64,000 bases of DNA from Streptomyces sp. NBC_01788 (lineage in GTDB: Bacteria > Actinomycetota > Actinomycetes > Streptomycetales > Streptomycetaceae), in NCBI RefSeq assembly GCF_035917575.1, contig NZ_CP109090.1:2232001-2296000 (forward strand), read 5' to 3'. Below, piece by piece: positions 1 through 8,483 of the stretch (positions are counted from its first letter, which is position 1; every line of letters begins with the position of its first letter). The position numbers and the translations under genes are program-made. The notes beneath the pieces are model-generated. The model was not told the origin of the DNA. It saw nothing but the letters and a program-made list of their open reading frames with translations, and did no database searches.

Positions 1-169
1 CGTCCAGGGTGGAACGGCGGTCCTTGCCGCGGGCGGTGACGGTGATGCCGATCCGGGCGATCTCGGGGTCGACTTCCAGGTGCGCCTCGCCGCGGACGGC
101 TATCCGGGGGGCGTCGGGGGTGCCGTAGGGGACGGCGGGGCCGGGTTCCGGAGCGGGGGCTGAGGTCAT
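1..169 (-). CDS. SIMPL-domain (DUF541) protein, N-terminal part
   Basis: Only the first 56 codons lie in the window; the gene runs off the left edge. The start is the ATG read leftward from 169, and the protein begins MTSAPAPEPGPAVPYG, a proline-rich opening, followed by IAVRGEAHLEVDPEIARIGI. That pattern (short lead, then a beta-rich segment with GEA...V.PD/E.A.I.I.V) is typical of the SIMPL family, whose members bind proteins or form oligomers and whose role in Streptomyces is unclear. It is divergent from the nucleotidase gene at 308. The family call rests on a short stretch, so it is tentative. Confidence 0.6.
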   Translation of the reverse strand, partial: MTSAPAPEPGPAVPYGTPDAPRIAVRGEAHLEVDPEIARIGITVTARGKDRRSTLD

Positions 170-307
170 ACGCCCCACTCTGTCACCAGTGGCCGGTTTT
201 CCGCCCCTGCCGGTCATCAGATCGCAACCTTCCGGGGGTGTTGCGGTTCGCCGCGGACCGCCAGAATCTACGCGCGTCATCGACTTGTTTCACGAGGAGA
301 ACCAGAC

Positions 308-2131
308 ATGCCGTTGAACCGCCGGAAGTTTCTGACGAAGTCCGCCGCCACCGGGGCGGGGGTGGCGCTGACCGGCGCCGTAGCGGCTCCGGCGGCCGAG
401 GCAGCGCCCGCCGCTGCCGCCGCGGCGGGCCAGAAGGCCGAGAAGCCGGGCAAGCGCTACTCCCTGACCGTCATGGGCACGACCGACCTGCACGGGCACG
501 TGTTCAACTGGGACTACTTCAAGAACGGCGAGTACAGCGACGCGGCGGGCAACGCCCAGGGTCTGGCCCGGGTCTCGACGCTGGTGGACCAGGTCCGCAA
601 GGAGAAGGGCCGTGACCACACGCTGCTCCTGGACGCCGGTGACACGATTCAGGGCACCCCGCTGACGTACTACTACGCGAAGGTGGACCCGATCACCGCC
701 AAGCGTGGTCCGGTGCACCCGATGGCCAAGGCGATGAACGCCATCGGGTACGACGCGGTGGCGCTCGGCAACCACGAGTTCAACTACGGCATCGAGACGC
801 TGCGCAAGTTCGAGGAGCAGTGCGACTTCCCGCTGCTCGGCGCGAACGCGGTGGACCACAAGACGCGGAAGCCGGCCTTCCCGCCGTACTTCATCAAGAA
901 GTTCCACCAGCCGGGCGCCGCGCCGGTGACGGTGGCCGTGCTGGGTCTGACCAACCCGGGCATCGCGATCTGGGACAAGGCCTACGTCCAGGGCAAGTTG
1001 GACTTCCCGGGTCTTGAGGAGCAGGCCGCGAAGTGGGTGCCCAAGCTGCGTTCGATGGGCGCGGACGTGGTCATCGTCTCGGCGCACTCGGGCACGTCCG
1101 GCACCTCGTCGTACGGCGACCAGCTCCCGTACGTGGAGGACGCCGCCGCGAACATCGCGCGGCAGGTGCCCGGCATCGACGCGATCCTGGTGGGCCACGC
1201 GCACAAGGAGATCGCGGAGCTGAAGGTCGTCAACGAGAAGACCGGCAGGACGGTCGTGCTGTCGGAGCCCCTGTGCTACGCCGAGCGGCTCTCCCTGTTC
1301 GACATCGAGCTGGTGTTCGCCAAGGGCAAGTGGGAGGTGGAGTCGGTCTCCGCCTCGCTGCGCAACACCAACACCGTCGCCGACGACCCGAAGATCACCA
1401 AGCTGCTCAAGGACGAGCACGCGAAGGTCGTGAAGTACGTCAACCAGGTGGTCGGCCGGGCGACGGAGACCCTCACCACGGTCGACGCCCGCTACAAGGA
1501 CGCCCCGATCATCGACCTGATCAACAAGGTGCAGGAGGACGTGGTGAAGGCCGCGCTGGCGGGCACGCAGTACGCCGCGCTGCCGGTCGTCTCGCAGGCC
1601 TCCCCCTTCTCGCGCACCTCCGAGATCCCGGCCGGCAACGTGACGATCCGGGACCTGTCGAGCCTGTACGTGTACGACAACACGCTGGTCGCCAAGCTGA
1701 TGACGGGTGGCCAGCTGCGGGCGTACCTGGAGTACTCGGCGGAGTACTTCGTGCAGACGGCCGCCGGCGCGCCGGTCGACGTGGACAAGCTGACGAACGC
1801 GGGCGGCCGCCCGGACTACAACTACGACTACGTGTCGGGCCTTCAGTACGACATCGACATCGCCCAGCCGGCCGGTTCGCGGATCAAGAACCTGACGTTC
1901 GGCGGTGCGCCGCTGGACGACGCCCAGGAGTTCGTGATGGCGGTGAACAACTACCGGGCCAACGGTGGTGGCGCCTTCCCGTACGTGGCCTCGGCGAAGG
2001 AGCTGTGGGCGGAGTCGACCGAGATCCGTACGCGGATCGCGGAGTGGGTCACGGCGAAGGGCGAGCTGGACCCGAAGGACTTCGCGTCGCTGGACTGGAA
2101 GCTGACGCGTAACGGCACGCCGGTGTTCTGA
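308..2131 (+). CDS. Tat-exported bifunctional metallophosphatase / 5'-nucleotidase
   Basis: 607 residues. The N-terminus has a twin-arginine signal (RRKFLTK at 5-11) followed by an Ala-rich hydrophobic segment, so export by Tat is expected. A calcineurin-type metallophosphatase domain follows, with the metal motifs TTDLHGH (D60, H62, H64), DAGDTIQG, GNHEFNYG and GHAHKE in the usual order; a 5'-nucleotidase C-terminal substrate domain occupies about residues 375-560. The family (UshA/CpdB/YfkN) hydrolyses extracellular nucleotides or 2',3'-cyclic nucleotides to salvage phosphate and nucleosides. GAGGAG lies 10 bases before the ATG. It converges with the N-hydroxylase gene and shares its terminator. 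Exact substrate cannot be told from sequence. Confidence 0.9.
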   Translation: MPLNRRKFLTKSAATGAGVALTGAVAAPAAEAAPAAAAAAGQKAEKPGKRYSLTVMGTTDLHGHVFNWDYFKNGEYSDAAGNAQGLARVSTLVDQVRKEKGRDHTLLLDAGDTIQGTPLTYYYAKVDPITAKRGPVHPMAKAMNAIGYDAVALGNHEFNYGIETLRKFEEQCDFPLLGANAVDHKTRKPAFPPYFIKKFHQPGAAPVTVAVLGLTNPGIAIWDKAYVQGKLDFPGLEEQAAKWVPKLRSMGADVVIVSAHSGTSGTSSYGDQLPYVEDAAANIARQVPGIDAILVGHAHKEIAELKVVNEKTGRTVVLSEPLCYAERLSLFDIELVFAKGKWEVESVSASLRNTNTVADDPKITKLLKDEHAKVVKYVNQVVGRATETLTTVDARYKDAPIIDLINKVQEDVVKAALAGTQYAALPVVSQASPFSRTSEIPAGNVTIRDLSSLYVYDNTLVAKLMTGGQLRAYLEYSAEYFVQTAAGAPVDVDKLTNAGGRPDYNYDYVSGLQYDIDIAQPAGSRIKNLTFGGAPLDDAQEFVMAVNNYRANGGGAFPYVASAKELWAESTEIRTRIAEWVTAKGELDPKDFASLDWKLTRNGTPVF

Positions 2132-2164
2132 TCGGTTTCCTTCTTCCAGGGACGGCCTCGGATC

Positions 2165-2210
2165 CCGTCCCGCCAGGTCAAGGCGTCAGTGCCTTGATCT
2201 GGCGGGACGG
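2165..2210. terminator. Bidirectional terminator overlapping the hydroxylase stop
   Basis: A 20-bp stem (left arm 2165-2184, right arm 2191-2210, one G-U pair) closes a 6-base loop. It lies between two convergent genes and includes the stop codon and last codons of the leftward N-hydroxylase gene, so it can end transcripts arriving from both sides. Confidence 0.75.
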
Positions 2211-3584
2211 CGGGATCTGGGGCCGTCGCCGTTCCAGGCCGAAGGTGGTGAAGGCGGTGCGGGCGGGCAGCGGGTAGGCCCGTGCGCCGGTGACCGAGTT
2301 GAGGATGGTGGCGCTGCGCCAGGCGGCGAGGCCCAGGTCGGGGGCGCCGACGCCGTGGGTGTGGCGTTCGGCGTTCTGCACGTAGACGTGGCAGCCGGTG
2401 GCGGTGATGGCCGGGTCGAGGTCGAGTCGGAACTGCTCGTCGATCCGGAGGCGTTCCCTGCCATCGCGGCGCAGGTAGGGGTCGAGGCCGGTGAGCAGGG
2501 GTGTGACGGGGCGTTCGCGGTAGCCGGTGGCGAGGACGACGGCGTCGGTGGTGTGGCGGGTGCGGGTGCCCTGTTGCAGGTGTTCGAGGTGGAGTTCGAG
2601 CCGGGAGCCGGCGACCCGGCCTGCGGTGCGGACCCGGACGCCGGGGGTCAGGACGGCGTCGGGCCAGCCGCCGTCCAGCGTGCGGCGGTAGAGCTCGTCG
2701 TGGATGGCGGCGAGGGTGTCGGTGTCGACGCCCTTGTGGAGCTGCCACTGGCCGATGACGAGCCGGTCGCGCACGGGTTCGGCCAGGGCGTGGAAGTAGC
2801 GCATGTAGTCGGGGGTGAAGTGCTCCAGGCCGAGCTTGGAGTATTCCATCGGGGCGAAGGCCTCGGTGCGGCCGATCCAGTGCAGCCGCTCGGCGCCGGC
2901 CCGGCGGTGGCGCAGCAGGTCGAGGAAGACCTCGGCGCCGGACTGTCCGGAGCCGACGACGGTGATGTGGCCGGCCGCGAGGAGGGTGTCGCGGTGGTCG
3001 AGGTAGTCGGCGGCGTGGACGACGGGGACGCCGGGGGCGTCGGCGAGGGGTTTCAGCGGGGCGGGGACGTGGGGTGAGGTGCCGATGCCGAGGACGACGT
3101 TGCGGGTGTGGGCGCGGCCGACGGCCTCCGCTTCACCGTCGGCGTCGCGCTGGGTGAAGTCGACCTCGAAGAGGCGGAGTTCGGGGTTCCAGCGGACGGC
3201 GTCGACGTGGTGGCCGTAGCGCACGGCGGGCAGGTTCTCCGAGACCCAGCGGCAGTAGGCGTCGTATTCGGCGCGCTGGATGTGGAAGCGCTCGGCGAAG
3301 TAGAAGGGGAAGAGCCGGTCGCGGGTCTTCAGGTAGTTGAGGAAGGACCAGTGGCTGGCCGGGTCGGCGAGCGTGACGAGGTCGGCGAGGAAGGGCACTT
3401 GGAGGCGGGAGCCGTCGATGAGCAGGCCGGGGTGCCAGTGGAAGCGGGGGCGCTGTTCGTAGAAGACGGTGTCGAGGCCGGTGAGCGGGTGGGCGAGCGC
3501 GGCCAGGGAGAGGTTGAACGGCCCGATGCCGATGCCGACCAGGTCGAGGGGGGCCTGGGGGGTGTGGAGCGCGGGATGGTTCAT
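2178..3584 (-). CDS. Lysine/diamine N-hydroxylase (IucD/DesB family flavoprotein)
   Basis: 468 residues. FAD-binding motif GIGIGPFNLS at 17-26, NADPH-binding motif GSGQSGAEV at 211-219 and the ATGY signature at 352-355 are all in place, giving the standard class B N-hydroxylating monooxygenase. These enzymes hydroxylate the terminal amine of lysine, ornithine, cadaverine or putrescine to start hydroxamate siderophore synthesis. The start ATG overlaps the stop of the upstream decarboxylase gene by four bases (ATGA), so the two are translationally coupled and the likely substrate is the diamine made by that enzyme (cadaverine, as in DesA/DesB). No acyltransferase or NIS synthetase gene is adjacent, unlike the classical desABCD set. 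Substrate is inferred. Confidence 0.88.
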   Translation of the reverse strand: MNHPALHTPQAPLDLVGIGIGPFNLSLAALAHPLTGLDTVFYEQRPRFHWHPGLLIDGSRLQVPFLADLVTLADPASHWSFLNYLKTRDRLFPFYFAERFHIQRAEYDAYCRWVSENLPAVRYGHHVDAVRWNPELRLFEVDFTQRDADGEAEAVGRAHTRNVVLGIGTSPHVPAPLKPLADAPGVPVVHAADYLDHRDTLLAAGHITVVGSGQSGAEVFLDLLRHRRAGAERLHWIGRTEAFAPMEYSKLGLEHFTPDYMRYFHALAEPVRDRLVIGQWQLHKGVDTDTLAAIHDELYRRTLDGGWPDAVLTPGVRVRTAGRVAGSRLELHLEHLQQGTRTRHTTDAVVLATGYRERPVTPLLTGLDPYLRRDGRERLRIDEQFRLDLDPAITATGCHVYVQNAERHTHGVGAPDLGLAAWRSATILNSVTGARAYPLPARTAFTTFGLERRRPQIPPSRQIKALTP

Positions 3585-4969
3585 CTGGGGGTGCTTCCTT
3601 CCACCAGTTTCAGCAGGGTGGCCAGGTCTTCGGTCCGGGTGTCCGGGTTGAGCAGGGTGGCCTTGAGCCAGAGCCGGTCGTCGAGGCGGGCGCGGCCGAG
3701 GACGGCGCGGCCTTCGGTGAGGAGTGCGCGGCGGACGGTGGCGACGGCGTCGTCGGTGGCGCCGGCGGGCCGGAACAGGACGGTGCTGATGGTGGGCCGG
3801 TCGTGGAGTTCGAAGCCGGGGTGGTCGTGGATGAGGTCGGCGAACTCGCGGGCGCGGGCGCAGACCTGATCGACGAGGGCGCCGAGGCCGCTGCGGCCGA
3901 GGGCCTTGAGGGTGACGGCGATCTTGAGGACGTCGGGGCGGCGGGTGGTGCGCAGGGAGCGGCCGAGCAGGTCGGGCAGGCCGGCCTCGGTGTCGTCGCC
4001 GGCGTTGAGGTAGTCGGCGCGCTGGTGCAGGACGGCGAGGTCGCGGGGGTGGCGGACGGCGAGGAGTCCGGCGGCGACCGGCTGCCAGCCGAGTTTGTGC
4101 AGGTCGAGGGTGAGGGTGTGGGCGGCTTCGAGCCCGGTCAGCTTGTCGCGGTGGCGTTCGCTGAACAGCAGTCCCCCGCCGTGGGCGGCGTCGATGTGCA
4201 GCCGGGCGCCGTGGGCGGCGCACAGTCCGGCGATCTCGGGGAGGGGGTCGATGAGTCCGGCGTCGGTGGTGCCTGCGGTGGCGGCTACGACGACGGAGCC
4301 GCGGGAGCTGCCGAGGTCGGTGAGGGCGCTGTGCAGGGCGGCGGGGTCGAGGGTGCCGGAGGGGGCGGGCACGATCACGGGTTCGGGCAGGCCGAGCAGC
4401 CAGGCGGCGCGGGGCAGGGAGTGGTGGGCGTTGGCGCCGCAGACGAGGCGGACGCCGCCGCCGTGGGACTCGCGGGCGAGCAGCAGGGCGAGCTGGTTGG
4501 ACTCGGTGCCGCCGGTGGTGACGACGGAGTCGGCGAGGCCGGCCTCGTGGGCGAGTGTCCGGGTGACGAGGGCTTCGAGCTCGGAGGCGGCGGGTGCCTG
4601 GTCCCAGGAGTCCAGGGAGGGGTTGAGGGCGCTGACGGCGAGGTCGGCGGCGGTGGCCACGGCGAGGGGCGGGCAGTGCAGGTGGGCCGCGCAGAGGGGG
4701 TCGGCGGGGTCGGCGGCGCCTTCGGCGAGTGCGTGGACGAGGCCGCGCAGGGCGTCGGGGTCGCCGTGCTCGGGCAGCACGTCGCCCACGGCGTCGCGTA
4801 TGCGGGCGGCGACGGCGTCGGGTCCGCCGGCGGGCAGGGGGCCGCCGCGGGCGTGGCGGCCGCTGTCGAGGGCGTCGAGCACGGTGTCGAGCAGGGGCCG
4901 CAACGCGTGCGGGCCGTCGGGACCGGAGGCGAGGCGGGCGGGGTGGTCCAGGGGCGGCGGGGTGCTCAT
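3581..4969 (-). CDS. PLP-dependent group II amino acid decarboxylase (DesA-like)
   Basis: 462 residues, close to the usual 460-520 of the family. Visible elements: TTGGTESNQL near 151-160 (cofactor pocket), HIDAAHGGG with the pyridine-nitrogen Asp at D260, and DLHKLGWQP with the Schiff-base lysine at K292. The family decarboxylates lysine, ornithine, diaminobutyrate or aromatic amino acids; pairing with the N-hydroxylase points to lysine to cadaverine. A clear GGAGG precedes the ATG at 4969. I found no iron box in the 150 bases upstream, which is unexpected for a siderophore gene. Substrate specificity is inference; the PLP decarboxylase fold is secure. Confidence 0.85.
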   Translation of the reverse strand: MSTPPPLDHPARLASGPDGPHALRPLLDTVLDALDSGRHARGGPLPAGGPDAVAARIRDAVGDVLPEHGDPDALRGLVHALAEGAADPADPLCAAHLHCPPLAVATAADLAVSALNPSLDSWDQAPAASELEALVTRTLAHEAGLADSVVTTGGTESNQLALLLARESHGGGVRLVCGANAHHSLPRAAWLLGLPEPVIVPAPSGTLDPAALHSALTDLGSSRGSVVVAATAGTTDAGLIDPLPEIAGLCAAHGARLHIDAAHGGGLLFSERHRDKLTGLEAAHTLTLDLHKLGWQPVAAGLLAVRHPRDLAVLHQRADYLNAGDDTEAGLPDLLGRSLRTTRRPDVLKIAVTLKALGRSGLGALVDQVCARAREFADLIHDHPGFELHDRPTISTVLFRPAGATDDAVATVRRALLTEGRAVLGRARLDDRLWLKATLLNPDTRTEDLATLLKLVEGSTPR

Positions 4970-5099
4970 GGGACTGTCCTCCGTGGCGCGGGGGCAGGGA
5001 ATTCCAGCTTGTAGGCAGTAAAGCCGGACTCGCCCGAAAGATCGACGATCGGAACCCGAAAGTGGGTACTGCCGTACGGGGAAAACGTGTTGGGGTCCC

Positions 5100-5330
5100 G
5101 TGGGCCTGTCCTCGGCCGAGGAAGTCGTCCCGGTGGTCCTCGGCCCGGCGCGCGAAGGGGCGGGCGGGGGTGCCGGTGATCTCCTCGACGGTGTGCGTGA
5201 TCTCCGGGGGTACGCCACGGTGGACTCGAGGGTCTTCAGCAGGCCCTGGAGCGGGTGCGGCGGCAGGTGCGGGGAGAGCTCGGCGGCCCACACGGCCGGC
5301 ACAGGCGCCCGGAAGCCGAGTCCCGGCACC
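5100..5330 (-). pseudogene. Frameshifted C-terminal relic, possibly NmrA/SDR-like oxidoreductase
   Basis: Read leftward, one frame gives VWAAELSPHLPPHPLQGLL then KTLESTVAY; the adjacent frame continues with VPPEITHTVEEITG and TPARPFARRAEDHRDDF. Joined, this resembles the C-terminal end of NmrA-type NAD(P)-binding proteins, which often finish with TGRPARTFAEFARDH-like text. The switch falls at about 5205-5218, where loss of seven bases from a GCGTACG-type direct repeat would explain it. There is no matching N-terminal domain upstream and no stop right after the motif, so this looks like a decayed fragment. Family assignment is from pattern only. Confidence 0.4.
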
Positions 5331-5547
5331 CCCCCCCACCGACCTACGGCCGCCCGCCCGGCACCGGTGCCCCCGTGCCGCGACACGGCATCCCCGACGC
5401 CGCCCGCGTCGAGCGGCCCGTCGCCCCGGCGACCGCAGGCGCCACCCCGGGGCATCGGACGGCCGGTGGTGGCCGCGCCGCACACCTCGCCCGGTCGGCA
5501 TCGGTGACTGGACGCCGCGTCCCGACGTCACCGACGACCAGCGGACG

Positions 5548-5692
5548 CCCGGCCGTGCGGGCGGATGACCGGCGGCGCCCGGCCGTGCGGGCGGATGACC
5601 GGGGCGCCCGGCCGTGCGGGCGGACGACCGGCGGCGCCCGGCCGTGCGGGCGGACGACCGGCGGCGCCCGGCCGTGCGGGCGGACGACCGGC
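5548..5692. repeat. 30-bp GC-rich tandem repeat, about 4.8 copies
   Basis: Units begin with CCCGGCCGTGCGGGCGGA at 5548, 5578, 5607, 5637 and 5667. Copy 2 is 29 bases long, the others 30, so any reading frame through the array shifts; this argues against coding. Copies 1 and 2 carry GGATGACC where copies 3-5 carry GGACGACC. No unique spacers separate the units, so it is not a CRISPR array. Confidence 0.9.
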
Positions 5693-5861
5693 ACTGGCGC
5701 CTTCGCACTGCGCACCGGTGCCGACATCGCCCGCGGCCGACGGCCCGCCGCCACTCCGGCGGCCGCAGGCAGCAGCCGGGGCCGACCGGGCGTCGGCGGC
5801 GACGCCACGCGCGCCGCCGCCGGCGGGGCCGGAGGACGGCGGGCGCGGGACGGGTTCCGGG

Positions 5862-8366
5862 TTACGCCTCGCGGACGCGCAGGGCGCGGGTCAGGTCGTC
5901 GAGCTGGTCGACGAGCTTGCGGCGCAGGGCCGGGGTCGGGTCGCCCTCGTGCAGGCAGGTTTCGCCCAGGCGCAGGTGGTCGGCGTCGATGGCGTGCACC
6001 GGGAACGCCCAGCGGCCGGCGGCCTCGGCGATGGCGGGGCCGCGGCGCTCGGCGAGGGCGACCGCGTCCTGGTAGAAGCGGGCGACGTAGTCCCGTACGA
6101 GATCGGCCTGCTCGGGCTGCCAGAAGCCCTTCGCGGTGGCGGTGAACAGGTAGTTCGACAGGTCGGTGCGCTCGTCGGTGGCGAACATCGACTGCCAGGC
6201 GGCGCGCTTGGCCTCGGGGTCGGGCAGCGCGGCCCGGCAGCGGGCGGCGCCCTCCTGCCCGGTGGCGGACGGGTCGCGGTCGAGTTCCCCGGCGATGGCG
6301 GCCTCGTCGACGGCGCCGAGGACGGCGAGGCGTCCCAGGACGCGCCAGCGCAGCTCGGGGTCGAGTTCGGGCCCGCCGGGGACGGTGCCGTCGGCGAACC
6401 AGGCGGCGATGGTGTCCGGCTGGGCGGCGACGTCGATGGAGTGGCGCACGGCGATCAGCCGCAGGCCGGGGTTGTCGCCGTCCTCGGTGCGGCGGACGAG
6501 GTCGCGGCACAGGGCGCCGAGGGCGGCGAGGGCGGCGGGCCGCTGCTCGGGGTGGACGTACCGGTCGGCGATCTGCGCGGTGGCGAAGGCGAGGACGCCC
6601 TCGACGACGGCGAGGTCGGTCTCCTCGGGCAGGTGGGCGGAGGCGGCCGCCAGGTAGTCGGCGGGGGCGAGTTCGCCGTCGCGGACCATGTCGCGCAGCG
6701 CGTTCCACACCACGGCGCGGGTGAGCGCGTCGGGGATGCCGGACAGTCCGCGCAGGGCGGTCTCCAGGGAGGTCCCGTCCAGGCGGATCTTGGCGTAGGT
6801 GAGGTCCTGGTCGTTGGGCACGACCAGGGCGGGCCGGGTGCCGGGGCGGGGCAGGGCGGTGCCGTCCTGCGGGACGTCGGTGTCGTAGCGCTCCCGTACG
6901 ACGAGGCTGCGGCCGTCGCCGAGGTCGTGGTCGTAGACGCCGACGGTGACGCGGTGCGGGCGGCTGCCGTCGCGGTCGAGGGCGAGGGTCCACTGGCCGG
7001 GCACGGCGTCGACGGACGCGGTGAGCGTGTCCACGCCGGTGGTGCGCAGCCAGGCCTCGGCCCAGGCGTGCACGTCGCGGTCGGTGGCGGAGGCGAGGGA
7101 GTCGATGAAGTCGGCGAGGGTGGCGTTGGCGAACCGGTGCCGCTTGAAGTGGGTGTTGATGCCGGCCAGGAAGTCCTTCTCGCCGAGCCAGGCGACGAGT
7201 TGACGCAGGGCGGAGGCGCCCTTGGCGTAGGAGATGCCGTCGAAGTTGAGCAGCGCGGAGGCGGTGTCGTCGACGGCGTCGGGGGCGACGGGGTGGGTCG
7301 AGGGGCGCTGGTCGGCGTCGTAGCCCCAGGCCTTGCGGGCGACGCCGAAGTCGGTCCAGGTGTCGGTGAAGCGGGTGGCCTCGGCGGTGGTCTGGTAGCC
7401 CATGTACTCGGCGAAGGACTCGTTCAGCCAGATGTCGTCCCACCACTTGAGGGTGACGAGGTCGCCGAACCACATGTGGGCCATCTCGTGGGCGATGACC
7501 ATGGCGCGGGTCTGCCGCTCGGTGTCGGTGACGGCGGAGCGGTAGACGAACTCGTCGCGGAAGGTGACCAGGCCCGGGTTCTCCATGGCGCCCGCGTTGA
7601 ACTCGGGCACGAAGGCCTGGTCGTAGGAGTCGAAGGGGTAGGGCTCGTCGAACTTCTCGTGGTAGCGGTCGAAGCAGCCGCGGGTGACGTCGAGGATCTC
7701 GTCGGCGTCGGCGTCGAGGTGGGGCGCCAGCGAGCGGCGGCAGTGGATGCCGAAGGGCAGGCCGCGGTGCTCGGTGCGTACGGAGTGCCAGGGGCCGGCG
7801 GCGACGGCGACGAGGTAGGTGGAGATCAGCGGGGTGGGCGCGGCCTTCCAGACGCCGTCGCCGGTGTGCTCGGTGACGCCGTTGGCGAGGACGGTCCAGC
7901 CGTCGGGGGCGGTGACGGTGAGGTCGAAGACGGCCTTGAGGTCGGGCTGGTCGAAGGCCGCGAAGACGCGCTGGACGTCTTCCATGAACAGCTGGGTGTA
8001 GAGGTAGGTCTCGCCGTCGGTGGGGTCGGTGAAGCGGTGCATGCCCTCACCGGTGCGGGAGTAGCGCATGGCGGCGTCGACGCGCAGTTCGTGCTCGCCG
8101 CGGGCGAGGTTTCTCAGCGGCAGGCGGTTGCCGGTGAGGTCCTGCGGGTCGAGGGGCTCTCCGTCGAGGGTGGCGGAGCGCAGCTCGGCGGGCTTGAGCT
8201 CGACGAACGTGTCCGTGGTGTCCCGGCCTGCCCGTACGGTGAACCGGATCACGGTCCGGGAGTCGAAGGTGTCGTCCCCGCCGGTCAGGTCGAGGTCGAC
8301 GCTGTAGCGGTGGACGTCGAGGAGCTTGGCACGGGTTTGCGCTTCGTCGCGCGTGAGTACGGACAT
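5862..8366 (-). CDS. pepN: Aminopeptidase N (M1 zinc metallopeptidase)
   Basis: 834 residues from the chosen ATG. The M1 signatures are intact: the N-terminal-amine recognition motif GAMEN near residue 260, and HEMAHMWFG with the second Glu in WLNESFAEYMGY about 20 residues on, giving the HExxH-x18-E zinc site. The C-terminal 380 residues match the helical ERAP1-like domain. It cleaves N-terminal residues from peptides in the cytoplasm. An ATG three codons upstream (8375) is also possible; neither has a good ribosome-binding site, and MSVLTRDEAQ is the opening I expect in Streptomyces homologues. It is followed by the repeat-bearing gap and preceded by a 117-base gap from chorismate mutase. 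Confidence 0.93.
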   Translation of the reverse strand: MSVLTRDEAQTRAKLLDVHRYSVDLDLTGGDDTFDSRTVIRFTVRAGRDTTDTFVELKPAELRSATLDGEPLDPQDLTGNRLPLRNLARGEHELRVDAAMRYSRTGEGMHRFTDPTDGETYLYTQLFMEDVQRVFAAFDQPDLKAVFDLTVTAPDGWTVLANGVTEHTGDGVWKAAPTPLISTYLVAVAAGPWHSVRTEHRGLPFGIHCRRSLAPHLDADADEILDVTRGCFDRYHEKFDEPYPFDSYDQAFVPEFNAGAMENPGLVTFRDEFVYRSAVTDTERQTRAMVIAHEMAHMWFGDLVTLKWWDDIWLNESFAEYMGYQTTAEATRFTDTWTDFGVARKAWGYDADQRPSTHPVAPDAVDDTASALLNFDGISYAKGASALRQLVAWLGEKDFLAGINTHFKRHRFANATLADFIDSLASATDRDVHAWAEAWLRTTGVDTLTASVDAVPGQWTLALDRDGSRPHRVTVGVYDHDLGDGRSLVVRERYDTDVPQDGTALPRPGTRPALVVPNDQDLTYAKIRLDGTSLETALRGLSGIPDALTRAVVWNALRDMVRDGELAPADYLAAASAHLPEETDLAVVEGVLAFATAQIADRYVHPEQRPAALAALGALCRDLVRRTEDGDNPGLRLIAVRHSIDVAAQPDTIAAWFADGTVPGGPELDPELRWRVLGRLAVLGAVDEAAIAGELDRDPSATGQEGAARCRAALPDPEAKRAAWQSMFATDERTDLSNYLFTATAKGFWQPEQADLVRDYVARFYQDAVALAERRGPAIAEAAGRWAFPVHAIDADHLRLGETCLHEGDPTPALRRKLVDQLDDLTRALRVREA

Positions 8367-8483
8367 GGACGCCATGCTGCCTGATGGCCGGTGCCGGGCA
8401 CGAGGGGGTGTCGCCGACGGTCTCGGGACTTTGCGGTCCTCGGGGGGCGCGTTGGGCGGCGCGCGGGGCCCGGGGGGCCGGCG

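Larger units (their letters stand above)
4970..5861. other. Long non-coding stretch before the siderophore-type pair
   Basis: About 890 bases without a convincing intact gene. It holds, from left to right: the promoter side of the decarboxylase gene, including a small palindrome (GATCG-A-CGATC, 5040-5050) and a repeated CCCGAAAG; a relic of a coding sequence (about 5100-5330); and a 30-bp tandem repeat (5548-5692). Several frames are open only because GC is so high; none shows a family pattern over its length. Confidence 0.6.

Noticed and set aside
225..307. Possible PhoP box (GTTCGCC followed by similar units) before the 5'-nucleotidase
   Set aside because: Only the first unit resembles GTTCACC; the following 11-base units do not.
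4970..5100. Search for an iron box before the decarboxylase gene
   Set aside because: No TTAGGTTAGG-type match; only a GATCG-A-CGATC palindrome was seen.
5548..5692. Tandem repeat considered as CRISPR array
   Set aside because: No unique spacers, 30-base units abut directly, no cas genes.
5565..8384. 939-codon open frame on the + strand opposite pepN
   Set aside because: Runs through the tandem repeat and antisense to a complete M1 peptidase; no family pattern.
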